64,000 nucleotides of DNA from Ptiloglossa arizonensis (Eukaryota; Arthropoda; Insecta; Hymenoptera; Colletidae), in contig NW_027479501.1 of assembly GCF_051014685.1 (NCBI RefSeq), forward strand, positions 47,192-111,191. Reading direction: 5' to 3'. The position numbers and the translations under genes are program-made. Shown here piece by piece: positions 21,714 to 35,190 of the stretch; positions within the stretch are counted from its first letter, which is position 1, and every line of letters begins with the position of its first letter. The notes beneath the pieces are model-generated. The model was not told where the DNA came from. It ran no database searches and was given only the letters and a program-made list of their open reading frames with translations.

Positions 21714-23638
21714 GTACGCATACCGTTGCAATCGGGCTAGTTTCTACTTGCAGATGCAACAGAAATTTTGCGGATTGGTCGATCCGTTCGCGAGATATGG
21801 CAGTTTGGATGTAAGAAACGCTTGAGAAACTCAAAATTTTCGCAGTTCTGATGCTCGAAATGAATAACTGGAACGGCCTAGGGGAAAAGTGCTCATACCG
21901 TTGTAATCGGGCGAGTTTCTGCTTTCAGATGCCGCAGAAATTTTGCGGATTGATCAATCCGTTCGCGAGATATGGCAGTTTGGAAATAAGAAACGCTTGA
22001 GAAACTCAAAATTTTCGCAGTTCTGATGCTCGAAACGAGTAACTAGAACGGCATAGGGGAAAAGTACGCATACCGTTGTAATCGGGCGAGTTTCTACTTT
22101 CAGATGCAACAGAAATTTTGCGGATTGGTCAATCCGTTCGCGAGATATGGCAGTTTGGATGTATGAAACGCTTGAGAAACTCAAAATTTTCGCAGTTCTG
22201 ATGCTCGACACGAATAACTAGAACGGCCTAGGGGAAAAGTACGCATACCGTTGTAATCGGGCGAGTTTCTACTTGCACATGCAACAGAAATTTTGCGGAT
22301 TGGTCGATCCGTTCGCGAGATATGGCAGTTTGGAAGTAAGAAACGCTTGAGAAACTCAAAATTTTCGCAGTTCTGATGCTCGAAACGAATAACTAGAACG
22401 GCATAGGGGAAAAGTACGCATACCGTTGTAATCGGGCGAGTTTCTACTTTCAGATGCAACAGAAATGTTGTGGATTGATCAATCCGTTCGCGAGATATGG
22501 CAGTTTGGAGGTAAGAAACGCTTGAGAAACTCAAAATTTTCGCAGTTCTGATGCTCGAAACGAATAACTAGAACGGCCTAGGGGAAAACTACACCCACCG
22601 TTGTAATCGGGCGAGTTTCTACTTTCAGACGCAACAGAAATTTTGCGGATAGGTCAATCCGTTCGCGAGACATGGCTGTTTGGAGGTAAGAAACGCTTGA
22701 GAAACTCAAAATTTTCGCAGTTCTGATGCTCGAAATGAATAACTGGAACGGCCTAGGGGAAAAGTGCGCATACCGTTGTAATCGGGCGAGTTTCTACTTT
22801 CAGACGCTGCAGAAATTTTGCGAATTGATCAATCCGTTCGTGAGATACGGCAGTTTGGAAATAAGAAACGCTTGAGAAACTCAAAATTTTCGCAGTTCTG
22901 ATGCTCGAAACGAATAACTAGAACGGCCTAGGGGAAAAGTACGCGTACCGTTGTAATCGGGCGAGTTTCTACTTTCAGATGCAACAGAAATTTTGCGGAT
23001 TGGTCAATCCGTTCGCGAGATATGGCAGTTTGGATGTAAGAAACGCTTGAGAAACTCAAAATTTTCGCAGTTCTGATCCTCGACACGAATAACTAGAACG
23101 GCCTAGGGGAAAAGTGCGCATACCGTTGTAATCGGGCGAGTTTCTACTTTCAGAACCAACAGAAATTTTGCGGATTGATCAATCCGTTCGCGAGATATGG
23201 CAGTTTGGATATAAGAAACGCTTGAGAAACTCAAAATTTTCGCAGTTCTGATGCTCGAAACGAGTAACTAGAACGGCCTAGGGGAATAGTAGGCACACCG
23301 TTGTAATCGGGCGAGTTTCTACTTTCAGATGCCACAGAAATTTTGCGGATTGATCAATCCGTTCGCGAGATATGGCAGTTTGGAAATAAGAAACGCTTGA
23401 TAAACTCAAAATTTTCGCAGTTCTGATGCTCGAAACGAGTAACTAGAACGGCCTAGGGGAATAGTACGCACACCGTTCTAATCGGGCGAGTTTCTACTTG
23501 CATATGCAACAGAAATTTTGCGGATGGGTCGATCCGTTCGCGAGATATGGCAGTTTGGAAGTAAGAAACGCTTGAGAAACTCAAAATTTTCGCAGTTCTG
23601 ATGCTCGAAACGAATAACTAGAACGGCCTAGGGGGAAA
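21714..23638 (+). repeat. 11-monomer HOR series, version A (1,925 bp)
   Basis: It opens with the marker unit 'gttgcaatcgggctag', which recurs at 23,639 and 25,564, each 1,925 bp apart. It contains 'gaaatgttgtgg' (22,414), 'gagacatggctg' (22,589), 'gacgctgcag' with 'gtgagatacgg' (22,764), 'gtacgcgtacc' (22,939), 'agaaccaac' (23,114) and 'gttctaatc' (23,464) units. Confidence 0.87.
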
Positions 23639-25563
23639 GTACGCATACCGTTGCAATCGGGCTAGTTTCTACTTGCAGATGCAACAGAAATTTTGCGGAT
23701 TGGTCGATCCGTTCGCGAGATATGGCAGTTTGGATGTAAGAAACGCTTGAGAAACTCAAAATTTTCGCAGTTCTGATGCTCGAAATGAATAACTGGAACG
23801 GCCTAGGGGAAAAGTGCGCATACCGTTGTAATCGGGCGAGTTTCTGCTTTCAGATGCCGCAGAAATTTTGCGGATTGATCAATCCGTTCGCGAGATATGG
23901 CAGTTTGGAAATAAGAAACGCTTGAGAAACTCAAAATTTTCGCAGTTCTGATGCTCGAAACGAGTAACTAGAACGGCATAGGGGAAAAGTACGCATACCG
24001 TTGTAATCGGGCGAGTTTCTACTTTCAGATGCAACAGAAATTTTGCGGATTGGTCAATCCGTTCGCGAGATATGGCAGTTTGGATGTAAGAAACGCTTGA
24101 GAAACTCAAAATTTTCGCAGTTCTGATGCTCGACACGAATAACTAGAACGGCCTAGGGGAAAAGTACGCATACCGTTGTAATCGGGCGAGTTTCTACTTG
24201 CACATGCAACAGAAATTTTGCGGATTGGTCGATCCGTTCGCGAGATATGGCAGTTTGGATGTAAGAAACGCTTGAGAAACTCAAAATTTTCGCAGTTCTG
24301 ATGCTCGAAATGAATAACTGGAACGGCCTAGGGGAAAAGTGCGCATACCGTTGTAATCGGGCGAGTTTCTGCTTTCAGATGCCGCAGAAATTTTGCGGAT
24401 TGATCAATCCGTTCGCGAGATATGGCAGTTTGGAAATAAGAAACGCTTGAGAAACTCAAAATTTTCGCAGTTCTGATGCTCGAAATGAATAACTGGAACG
24501 GCCTAGGGGAAAAGTGCGCATACCGTTGTAATCGGGCGAGTTTCTACTTTCAGACGCTGCAGAAATTTTGCGAATTGATCAATCCGTTCGTGAGATATGG
24601 CAGTTTGGAAATAAGAAACGCTTGAGAATCTCAAAATTTTCGCAGTTCTGATGCTCGAAACGAATAACTAGAACGGCCTAGGGGAAAAGTACGCGTACCG
24701 TTGTAATCGGGCGAGTTTCTACTTTCAGATGCAACAGAAATTTTGCGGATTGGTCAATCCGTTCGCGAGATATGGCAGTTTGGATGTAAGAAACGCTTCA
24801 GAAACTCAAAATTTTCGCAGTTCTGATCCTCGACACGAATAACTAGAACGGCCTAGGGGAAAAGTGCGCATACCGTTGTAATCGGGCGAGTTTCTACTTT
24901 CAGAACCAACAGAAATTTTGCGGATTGATCAATCCGTTCGCGAGATATGGCAGTTTGGATATAAGAAACGCTTGAGAAACTCAAAATTTTCGCAGTTCTG
25001 ATGCTCGAAACGAGTAACTAGAACGGCCTAGGGGAATAGTACGCACACCGTTGTAATCGGGCGAGTTTCTACTTTCAGATGCCACAGAAATTTTGCGGAT
25101 TGATCAATCCGTTCGCGAGATATGGCAGTTTGGAAATAAGAAACGCTTGATAAACTCAAAATTTTCGCAGTTCTGATGCTCGAAACGAGTAACTAGAACG
25201 GCCTAGGGGAATAGTACGCACACCGTTCTAATCGGGCGAGTTTCTACTTGCATATGCAACAGAAATTTTGCGGATGGGTCGATCCGTTCGCGAGATATGG
25301 CAGTTTGGAAGCAAGAAACGCTTGAGAAACTCAAAATTTTCGCAGTTCTGATGCTCGAAACGAGTAACTAGAACGGCCTAGGGGAATAGTACGCGTACCG
25401 TTGTAATCGGGCGAGTTTCTACTTTCAGATGCAACAGAAATTTTGCGGATTGGTCAATCCGTTCGCGAGATATGGCAGTTTGGATGTAAGAAACGCTTCA
25501 GAAACTCAAAATTTTCGCAGTTCTGATGCTCGAAACGAATAACTAGAACGGCCTAGGGGGAAA
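23639..25563 (+). repeat. 11-monomer HOR series, version B (1,925 bp)
   Basis: It has the same total length as version A but different internal content. Three units of A (22,239-22,763) are replaced by two (24,164-24,513), and an extra unit, 25,389-25,563, is added at the end. The count of eleven is therefore restored by two separate events rather than by simple copying. Confidence 0.85.
25389..25563 (+). repeat. Chimeric monomer
   Basis: This unit combines 'gtacgcgtacc' and 'cttcagaaactc', which otherwise occur together only at 24,689-24,863, with the 'cgaaacgaat' right end of a different class. It looks like a partial copy of 24,689 joined to another unit during unequal exchange or gene conversion. 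Confidence 0.6.
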
Positions 25564-27488
25564 GTACGCATACCGTTGCAATCGGGCTAGTTTCTACTTG
25601 CAGATGCAACAGAAATTTTGCGGATTGGTCGATCCGTTCGCGAGATATGGCAGTTTGGATGTAAGAAACGCTTGAGAAACTCAAAATTTTCGCAGTTCTG
25701 ATGCTCGAAATGAATAACTGGAACGGCCTAGAGGAAAAGTGCGCATACCGTTGTAATCGGGCGAGTTTCTGCTTTCAGATGCCGCAGAAATTTTGCGGAT
25801 TGATCAATCCGTTCGCGAGATATGGCAGTTTGGAAATAAGAAACGCTTGAGAAACTCAAAATTTTCGCAGTTCTGATGCTCGAAACGAGTAACTAGAACG
25901 GCATAGGGGAAAAGTACGCATACCGTTGTAATCGGGCGAGTTTCTACTTTCCGATGCAACAGAAATTTTGCGGATTGGTCAATCCGTTCGCGAGATATGG
26001 CAGTTTGGATGTAAGAAACGCTTGAGAAACTCAAAATTTTCGCAGTTCTGATGCTCGACACGAATAACTAGAACGGCCTAGGGGAAAAGTACGCATACCG
26101 TTGTAATCGGGCGAGTTTCTACTTGCACATGCAACAGAAATTTTGCGGATTGGTCGATCCGTTCGCGAGATATGGCAGTTTGGATGTAAGAAACGCTTGA
26201 GAAACTCAAAATTTTCGCAGTTCTGATGCTCGAAATGAATAACTGGAACGGCCTAGGGGAAAAGTGCGCATACCGTTGTAATCGGGCGAGTTTCTGCTTT
26301 CAGATGCCGCAGAAATTTTGCGGATTGATCAATCCGTTCGCGAGATATGGCAGTTTGGAAATAAGAAACGCTTGAGAAACTCAAAATTTTCGCAGTTCTG
26401 ATGCTCGAAACGAATAACTAGAACGGCCTAGGGGAAAACTACACCCACCGTTGTAATCGGGCGAGTTTCTACTTTCAGACGCAACAGAAATTTTGCGGAT
26501 AGGTCAATCCGTTCGCGAGATATGGCAGTTTGGAGGTAAGAAACGCTTGAGAAACTCAAAATTTTCGCAGTTCTGATGCTCGAAATGAATAACTGGAACG
26601 GCCTAGGGGAAAAGTGCGCATACCGTTGTAATCGGGCGAGTTTCTACTTTCAGATGCCGCAGAAATTTTGCGAATTGATCAATCCGTTCGCGAGATATGG
26701 CAGTTTGGAGGTAAGAAACGCTTGAGAAACTCAAAATTTTCGCAGTTCTGATGCTCGAAACGAATAACTAGAACGGCCTAGGGGAAAACTACACCCACCG
26801 TTGTAATCGGGCGAGTTTCTACTTTCAGACGCAACAGAAATTTTGCGGATAGGTCAATCCGTTCGCGAGATATGGCAGTTTGGATGTAAGAAACGCTTGA
26901 GAAACTCAAAATTTTCGCAGTTCTGATGCTCGACACGAATAACTAGAACGGCCTAGGGGAAAAGTACGCATACCGTTGTAGTCGGGCGAGATTCTACTTG
27001 CACATGCAACAGAAATTTTGCGGATTGGTCGATCCGTTCGCGAGATATGGCAGTTTGGAAATAAGAAACGGTTGAGAAACTCAAAATTTTCGCAGTTCTG
27101 ATGCTCGACACGAATAACTAGAACGGCCTAGGGGAAAAGTGCGCATACCGTTGTAATCGGGTGAGTTTCTACTTTCAGATCCAACAGAAATTTTGCGGAT
27201 TGATCAATCCGTTCGCGAGATATGGCAGTTTGGATATAAGAAACGCTTGAGAAACTCAAAATTTTCGCAGTTCTGATGCTCGAAACGAGTAACTAGAACG
27301 GCCTAGGGGAATAGTACGCACACCGTTGTAATCGGGCGAGTTTCTACTATCAGACGCAACAGAAATTTTGCGGATTGGTCAATCCGTTCGCGAGATATGG
27401 CAGTTGGGAGGTAAGAAACGCTTGAGAAACTCAAAATTTTCGCAGTTCTGATGCTCGAAACGAATAACTAGAACGGCCTAGGGGAAAT
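25564..27488 (+). repeat. 11-monomer HOR series, version C (partial match)
   Basis: The first four units follow version B closely (with 'cctagaggaaaag' near 25,730 and 'ttccgatgc' near 25,950 as private changes). The series then switches at about 26,264 to the connecting block type of 21,014-21,713 and further mixed units, including one with 'gtagtcggg' at 26,964. Confidence 0.75.
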
Positions 27489-28188
27489 GTACGCATACCG
27501 TTGTAATCGGGCGAGTTTCTACTTTCAGATGCAACAGAAATTTTGCGGATTGGTCAATCCGTTCGCGAGATATGGCAGTTTGGATGTAAGAAACGCTTGA
27601 GAAACTCAAAATTTTCGCAGTTCTGATGCTCGACACGAATAACTAGAACGGCCTAGGGGAAAAGTGTGCATACGGTTGTAATCGGGCGAGTTTCTACTTT
27701 CAGATGCAACAGAAATTTTGCGGATTGATCAATCCGTTCGCGAGATATGGCAGTTTGGAAATAAGAAACGCTTGATAAACTCAAAATTTTCGCAGTTCTG
27801 ATGCTCGAAACGAGTACCTAGAACGGCATAGGGGAAAAGTACGCATACCGTTGTAATCGGGCGTGTTTCTACTTGCACATGCAACAGAAATTTTGCGGAT
27901 TGATCAATCCGTTCGCGAGATATGGCAGTTTGGAGGTAAGAAACGCTTGAGAAACTCAAAATTTTCGCAGTTCTGATGCTCGAAACGAATAACTAGAACG
28001 GCCTAGGGGAAAAGTACGCATACCGTTGTAATCAGGCGAGTTTCTACTTGCACATGCAACAGAAATTTTGCGGATTGATCAATCCGTTCGCGAGATATGG
28101 CAGTTTGGAGGTAAGAAACGCTTGAGAAACTCAAAATTTTCGCAGTTCTGATGCTCGACACGAATAACTAGAACGGCCTAGGGGAAAA
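27489..28188 (+). repeat. Four mixed monomers
   Basis: Units here lack a clear multimer partner. Private changes include 'gtgtgcatacggttg' near 27,664, 'gagtacctag' near 27,813 and 'aatcaggcgag' near 28,030. Confidence 0.75.
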
Positions 28189-29940
28189 GTGCGCATACCG
28201 TTGTAATCGGGCGAGTTTCTACTTTCAGATGCAACAGAAATTTTGCGGATTGATCAATCCGTTCGCGAGGTATGGCAGTTTGGATATAAGAAACGCTTGA
28301 GAAACTCAAAATTTGCGCAGTTCTGATGCTCGAAACGAAATAACTAGAACGGCCTAGGGGAAAAGTACGCATACCGTTGTAATCGGGCGAGATTCTACTT
28401 GCACATGCAACAGAAGTTTTGCGGATTGGTCGATCCGTTGGCGAGATATGGCAGTTTGGAAATAAGAAACGCTTGAGAAACTCAAAATTTTCGCAGTTCT
28501 GATGCTCGAAACGAATAACTAGAACCGCCTAGGGGAAAAGTGCGCATACCGTTGTAATCGGGCGAGTTTCTACTTTCAGATGCCACAGAAATTTTGCGGA
28601 TTGATCAATCCGTTCGCGAGATATGGCAGTTTGGAAATAAGAAACGCTTGATAAACTCAAAATTTTCGCAGTTCTGATGCTCGAAACGAGTAACTAGAAC
28701 GGCATAGGGGAAAAGTACGCATACCGTTGTAATCGGGCGAGTTTCTACTTTCAGATGCAACAGAAATTTTGCGGATTGATCAATCCGTTCGCGAGATATG
28801 GCAGTTTGGAAATAAGAAACGCTTGATAAACTCAAAATTTTCGCAGTTCTGATGCTCGAAACGAGTAACTAGAACGGCATAGGGGAAAAGTACGCATACC
28901 GTTGTAATCGGGCGTGTTTCTACTTTCAGATGCAACAGAAATTTTGCGGATTGATCAATCCGTTCGCGAGATATGGCAGTTTGGAGGTAAGAAACGCTTG
29001 AGAAACTCAAAATTTGCGCAGTTCTGATGCTCGAAACGAAATAACTAGAACGGCCTAGGGGAAAAGTACGAATACCGTTGTAATCGGGCGAGTTTCTACT
29101 TTCAGATGCAACAGAAATTTTGCGGATTGATCTATCCGTTCGCGAGATATGGCAGTTTGGAGGTAAGAAACGCTTGAGAAACTCAAAATTTTCGCAGTTC
29201 TGATGCTCGAAACGAATAACTAGAACGGCCTAGGGGAAAAGTACGCATACCGTTGTAATCGGGCGAGTTTCTACTTGCACATGCAACAGAAATTTTGCGG
29301 ATTGGTCGATCCGTTCGCGAGATATGGCAGTTTGGAAGTAAGAAACGCTTGAGAAACTCAAAATTTTCGCAGTTCTGATGCTCGAAACGAATAACTAGAA
29401 CGGCCTAGGGGAAAAGTACGCATACCGTTGTAATCAGGCGAGTTTCTACTTGCACATGCAACAGAAATTTTGCGGATTGGTCGATCCGTTCGCGAGGTAT
29501 GGCAGTTTGGAAGTAAGAAACGCTTGAGAAACTCAAAATTTTCGCAGTTCTGATGCTCGAAACGAATAACTAGAACGGCATAGGGGAAAAGTACGCATAC
29601 CGTTGTAATCGGGCGAGTTTCTACTTTCAGATGCCGCAGAAATTTTGCGGATTGATCAATCCGTTCGCGAGATATGGCAGTTTGGAAATAAGAAACGCTT
29701 GAGAAACTCAAAATTTTCGCAGTTCTGATGCTCGAAACGAGTAACTAGAACGGCATAGGGGAAAAGTAAGCATACCGTTGTAATCGGGCGAGTTTCTACT
29801 TTCAGATGCAACAGAAATTTTGCGGATTGGTCAATCCGTTCGCGAGATATGGCAGTTTGGATGTAAGAAACGCTTGAGAAACTCAAAATTTTCGCTGTTC
29901 TGATGCTCGACACGAATAACTAGAACGGCCTAGGGGAAAA
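28189..29940 (+). repeat. 10-monomer HOR, copy 1 (1,752 bp)
   Basis: It begins with a 176-bp unit carrying 'gcgaggtatgg', then 'cagaagtttt' with 'cgttggcgag', two 'cttgataaactc' units, a 'gggcgtgtttc' 176-bp unit and a 'gtacgaatacc' unit. The first five to six units recur at 29,941; the rest differ. Confidence 0.82.
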
Positions 29941-31691
29941 GTGCGCATACCGTTGTAATCGGGCGAGTTTCTACATTCAGATGCAACAGAAATTTTGCGG
30001 ATTGATCAATCCGTTCGCGAAGTATGGCAGTTTGGATATAAGAAACGCTTGAGAAACTCAAAATTTGCGCAGTTCTGATGCTCGAAACGAAATAACTAGA
30101 ACGGCCTAGGGGAAAAGTACGCATACCGTTGTAATCGGGCGAGATTCTACTTGCACATGCAACAGAAATTTTGCGGATTGGTCGATCCGTTGGCGAGATA
30201 TGGCAGTTTGGAAATAAGAAACGCTTGAGAAACTCAAAATTTTCGCAGTTCTGATGCTCGAAACGAATAACTAGAACCGCCTAGGGGAAAAGTGCGCATA
30301 CCGTTGTAATCGGGCGAGTTTCTACTTTCAGATGCCACAGAAATTTTGCGGATTGATCAATCCGTTCGCGAGATATGGCAGTTTGGATATAAGAAACGCT
30401 TGATAAACTCAAAATTTTCGCAGTTCTGATGCTCGAAACGAGTAACTAGAACGGCATAGGGGAAAAGTACGCATACCGTTGTAATCGGGCGAGTTTCTAC
30501 TTTCAGATGCAACAGAAATTTTGCGGATTGATCAATCCGTTCGCGAGATATGGCAGTTTGGAAATAAGAAACGCTTGATAAACTCAAAATTTTCGCAGTT
30601 CTGATGCTCGAAACGAGTAACTAGAACGGCATAGGGGAAAAGTACGCATACCGTTGTAATCGGGCGTGTTTCTACTTTCAGATGCAACAGAAATTTTGCG
30701 GATTGATCAATCCGTTCGCGAGATATGGCAGTTTGGAGGTAAGAAACGCTTGAGAAACTCAAAATTTGCGCAGTTCTGATGCTCGAAACGAAATAACTAG
30801 AACGGCCTAGGGGAAAAGTACGAATACCGTTGTAATCGGGCGAGATTCTACTTGCACATGCAACAGAAATTTTGCGGATTGGTCGATCCGTTCGCGAGAT
30901 ATGGCAGTTTGGAAATAAGAAACGCTTGATAAACTCAAAATTTCGCAGTTCTGATGCTCGAAATGAATAACTGGGACGGCCTAGGGGAAAACTACACATA
31001 CCGTTGTAATCGGGCGAGTTTCTACTTTCAGATGCAACAGAGATTTTGCGGATTGGTCAATCCGTTCGCGAGATATGGCAGTTTGGAGGTAAGAAACGCT
31101 TGAGAAACTCAGAATTTTCGCAGTTCTGATGCTCGAAACGAATAACTAGAACGGCCTAGGGGAAAAGTACGCATACCGTTGTAATCGGGCGAGATTCTAC
31201 TTGCACATGCAACAGAAATTTTGCGGATTGGTCGATCCGTTCGCGAGATATGGCAGTTTGGAAGTAAGAAACGCTTGAGAAACTCAAAATTTTCGCAGTT
31301 CTGATGCTCGAAACGAATAACTAGAACGGCCTAGGGGGAAAGTACGCATACCGTTGCAATCGGACTAGTTTCTACTTGCAGATGCAACAGAAATTTTGCG
31401 GATTGGTCGATCCGTTCGCCAGATATGGCAGTTTGGATGTAAGAAACGCTTGAGAAACTCAAAATTTTCGCAGTTCTGATGCTCGAAACGAGTAACTAGA
31501 ACGGCATAGGGGAAAAGTACGCATACCGTTGTAATCGGGCGAGTTTCTACTTTCAGATGCAACAGAAATTTTGCGGATTGATCAATCCGTTCGCGAGATA
31601 TGGCAGTTTGGAGGTAAGAAACGCTTGAGAAACTCAAAATTTTCGTAGTTCTGATGCTCGAAACGAATAACTGGAACGGCCTAGGGGAAAA
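29941..31691 (+). repeat. 10-monomer HOR, copy 2 (partial) and domain boundary
   Basis: This matches 28,189-29,100 at an offset of 1,752 bp until inside the unit at about 30,818, where 'gagattctacttgcac' replaces 'gagtttctactttcag'. It holds the last 176-bp monomers of the window (29,941 and about 30,642) and, near 30,990, the first 'ctacacat' unit. The composition of the array changes here. Confidence 0.8.
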
Positions 31692-32741
31692 CTACACATA
31701 CCGTTGTAATCGGGCGAGTTTCTACTTTCAGACGCAACAGAAATTTTGCGGATAGGTCAATCCGTTCGCGAGATATGGCAGTTTGGAAATAAGAAACGCT
31801 TGAGAAACTCAAAATTTTCGCAGTTCTGATGCTCGAAACGAGTAACTAGAACGGCATAGGGGAAAAGTACGCATACCGTTGTAATCGGGCGAGTTTCTAC
31901 TTTCAGATGCAACAGAAATTTTGCGGATTGATCAATCCGTTCGCGAGATATGGCAGTTTGGAGGTAAGAAACGCTTGAGAAACTCAAAATTTTCGCAGTT
32001 CTGATGCTCGAAACGAATAACTAGAACCGCCTAGGGGAAAAGTGCGCATACCGTTGTAATCGGGCGAGTTTCTACTTTCAGATGCCACAGAAATTTTGCG
32101 GATTGATCAATCCGTTGGCGAGATATGGCAGTTTGGAAATAAGAAACGCTTGAGAAACTCAAAATTTTCGCAGATCTGATGCTCGAAACGAGTAACTAGA
32201 ACGGCATAGGGGAAAAGTACGCATACCGTTGTAATCGGGCGAGTTTCTACTTTCAGATGCAACAGAAATTTTGCGGATTGATCAATCCGTTCGCGAGATA
32301 TGGCAGTTTGGAGGTAAGAAACGCTTGAGAAACTCAAAATTTTCGCAGTTCTGATGCTCGAAACGAATAACTAGAACGGCCTAGGGGAAAACTACACCCA
32401 CCGTTGTAATCGGGCGAGTTTCTACTTTCAGACGCAACAGAAATTTTGCGGATAGGTCAATCCGTTCGCGAGATATGGCAGTTTGGAGGTAAGAAACGCT
32501 TGAGAAACTCAAAATTTTCGCAGTTCTGATGCTCGAAACGAATAACCTGAACGGCATAGGGGAAAAGTACGCATACCGTTGTAATCGGGCGAGTTTCTAC
32601 TTTCAGATGCAACAGAAATTTTGCGGATTAATCAATCCGTTCGCGAGATATGGTAGTTTGGAGGTAAGAAACGCTTGAGAAACTCAAAATTTTCGCAGTT
32701 CTGATGCTCGAAAGGAATAACTGGAACGGCCTAGGGGAAAA
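31692..32741 (+). repeat. 6-monomer HOR, copy 1 (1,050 bp)
   Basis: It opens with a 'ctacacat/ataggtc/aaataag' unit and includes the 'gatgccac' unit at 32,042 and a 'cgaaaggaat' unit at its end. The opening series recurs 1,050 bp downstream. Confidence 0.82.
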
Positions 32742-33616
32742 CTACACATACCGTTGTAATCGGGCGAGTTTCTACTTTCAGACGCAACAGAAATTTTGCG
32801 GATAGGTCAATCCGTTCGCGAGATATGGCAGTTTGGAAATAAGAAACGCTTGAGAAACTCAAAATTTTCGCAGTTCTGATGCTCGAAACGAGTAACTAGA
32901 ACGGCATAGGGGAAAAGTACGCATACCGTTGTAATCGGGCGAGTTTCTACTTTCAGATGCAACAGAAATTTTGCGGATTGATCAATCCGTTCGCGAGATA
33001 TGGCAGTTTGGAGGTAAGAAACGCTTGAGAAACTCAAAATTTTCGCAGTTCTGATGCTCGAAACGAATAACTAGAACCGCCTAGGGGAAAAGTGCGCATA
33101 CCGTTGTAATCGGGCTAGTTTCTACTTTCAGATGCCACAGAAATTTTGCGGATTGATCAATCCGTTCGCGAGATATGGCAGTTTGGAAATAAGAAACGCT
33201 TGATAAACTAAAAATTTTCCCAGTACTGATGCTCGAAACGAGTAACTAGAACGGCATAGGGGAAAAGTACGCATACCGTTGTAATCGGGCGAGTTTCTAC
33301 TTTCAGATGCAACAGAAATTTTGCGGATTGATCAATCCGTTCGCGAGATATGGCAGTTTGGAGGTAAGAAACGCTTGAGAAACTCAAAATTTTCGCAGTT
33401 CTGATGCTCGAAACGAGTAACTAGAACGGCATAGGGTAAGAGTACGCATACCGTTGTAATCGGGTGAGTTTCTACTTTCAGATGCAACAGAAATTTTGCG
33501 GATTGTTCAATCCGTTCGCGAGATATGGCCGTTTGGATGTAAGAAACGCTTGAGAAACTCAAAATTTTCGCAGGTCTGATGCTCGAAACGAATAACTGGA
33601 ACGGCCTAGGGGAAAA
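32742..33616 (+). repeat. 6-monomer HOR, copy 2, shortened to five units
   Basis: The first four units match the preceding block. The fifth is a new class, with 'gggtgag', 'ttgttcaat', 'gccgtttggatg' and 'caggtctg'. The unit near 33,092 has several private changes ('aaactaaaaattttcccagtac'). Confidence 0.78.
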
Positions 33617-34665
33617 CTACACATACCGTTGTAATCGGGCGAGTTTCTACTTTCAGACGCAACAGAAATTTTGCGGATAGGTCAATCCGTTCGCGAGATA
33701 TGGCAGTTTGGAAATAAGAAACGCTTGAGAAACTCAAAATTTTCGCAGTTCTGATGCTCGAAACGAGTAACTAGAACGGCATAGGGGAAAAGTACGCATA
33801 CCGTTGTAATCGGGCGAGTTTCTACTTTCAGACGCAACAGAAATTTTGCGGATAGGTCAATCCGTTCGCGAGATATGGCAGTTTGGAGGTAAGAAACGCT
33901 TGAGAAACTCAAAATTTTCGCAGTTCTGATGCTCGAAACGAATAACTAGAACGGCCTAGGGGAAAAGTGCGCATACCGTTGTAATCGGGCGAGTTTCTAC
34001 TTTCAGATGCAACAGAAATTTTGCGGATTGATCAATCCGTTCGCGAGATATGGCAGTTTGGATATAAAAAACGCTTGAGAAACTCCAAATTTTCGCAGTT
34101 CTGATGCTCGAAACGAGTAACTAGAACGGCCTAGGGGAATAGTACGCACACCGTTGTAATCGGGCGAGTTTCCACTTTCAGACGCAACAGAAATTTTGCG
34201 GATTGGTCAATCCGTTCGCGAGATATTTCAGTTTGGAGGTAAGAAACGCTTGAGAAACTCAAAATTTGCGCAGTTCTGATGCTCGAAACGAATAACTAGG
34301 ACGGCCTAGGGGAAAATTGCGCATACCGTTGTAATCGGGCGAGTTTCTACTTTCAGATGCAACAGAAATTTTGCGGATCGGCAATCCGTTCGCGAGATAT
34401 GGCAGTTTGGATGTAAGAAACGCTTGAGGAACTCAAAATTTTCGCAGTTCTGATGCTCGAAACGAGTAACTAGGACGGCATAGGGGAAGAGTACGCATAC
34501 CGCTGTAATCGGGTGAGTTTCTACTTTCAGATGCAACAGAAATTTTGCGGATTGTTCTATCCGTTCGCGAGATATGGCCGTTTGGATGTAAGAAACGCTT
34601 GAGAAACTCAAAATTTTCGCAGTTCTGATGTTCGAAACGAATAACTGGAACGGCCTAGGGGAAAA
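33617..34665 (+). repeat. 6-monomer block with 174-bp unit (1,049 bp)
   Basis: It runs from one 'ctacacat' unit to the next. It holds the first 'gtttccactttcag/gatatttcag' unit (34,142) and the first 174-bp unit, where 'cggattggtcaatcc' is shortened to 'cggatcggcaatcc' near 34,374. It has a distant near-copy 12,430 bp downstream, starting near 46,047. Confidence 0.8.
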
Positions 34666-35190
34666 CTACACATACCGTTGTAATCGGGCGAGTTTCTACT
34701 TTCAGACGCAACAGAAATTTTGCGGATAGGTCAATCCGTTCGCGAGATATGGCAGTTTGGAAATAAGAAACGCTTGAGAAACTCAAAATTTTCGCAGTTC
34801 TGATGCTCGAAACGAGTAACTAGAACGGCATAGGGGAAAAGTACGCATACCGTTGTAATCGGGCGAGTTTCTACTTTCAGACGCAACAGAAATTTTGCGG
34901 ATAGGTCAATCCGTTCGCGAGATATGGCAGTTTGGAGGTAAGAAACGCTTGTGAAACTCAAAATTTTCGCAGTTCTGATGCTCGAAATGAATAACTAGAA
35001 CGGCCTAGGGGAAAAGTGCGCATACCGTTGTAATCGGGCGAGTTTCTACTTTCAGATGCAACAGAAATTTTGCGGATTGATCAATCCGTTCGCGAGATAT
35101 GGCAGTTTGGATATAAGAAACGCTTGAGAAACTCAAAATTTTCGCAGTTCTGATGCTCGAAACGAGTAACTAGAACGGCCTAGGGGAATA
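34666..35190 (+). repeat. Three connecting monomers
   Basis: Units of the 'ctacacat/ataggtc', 'acgcaac/ataggtc/gaggtaag' and 'gatgcaac/gatataag' types. They correspond to about 47,096-47,620, again 12,430 bp away. Confidence 0.8.
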
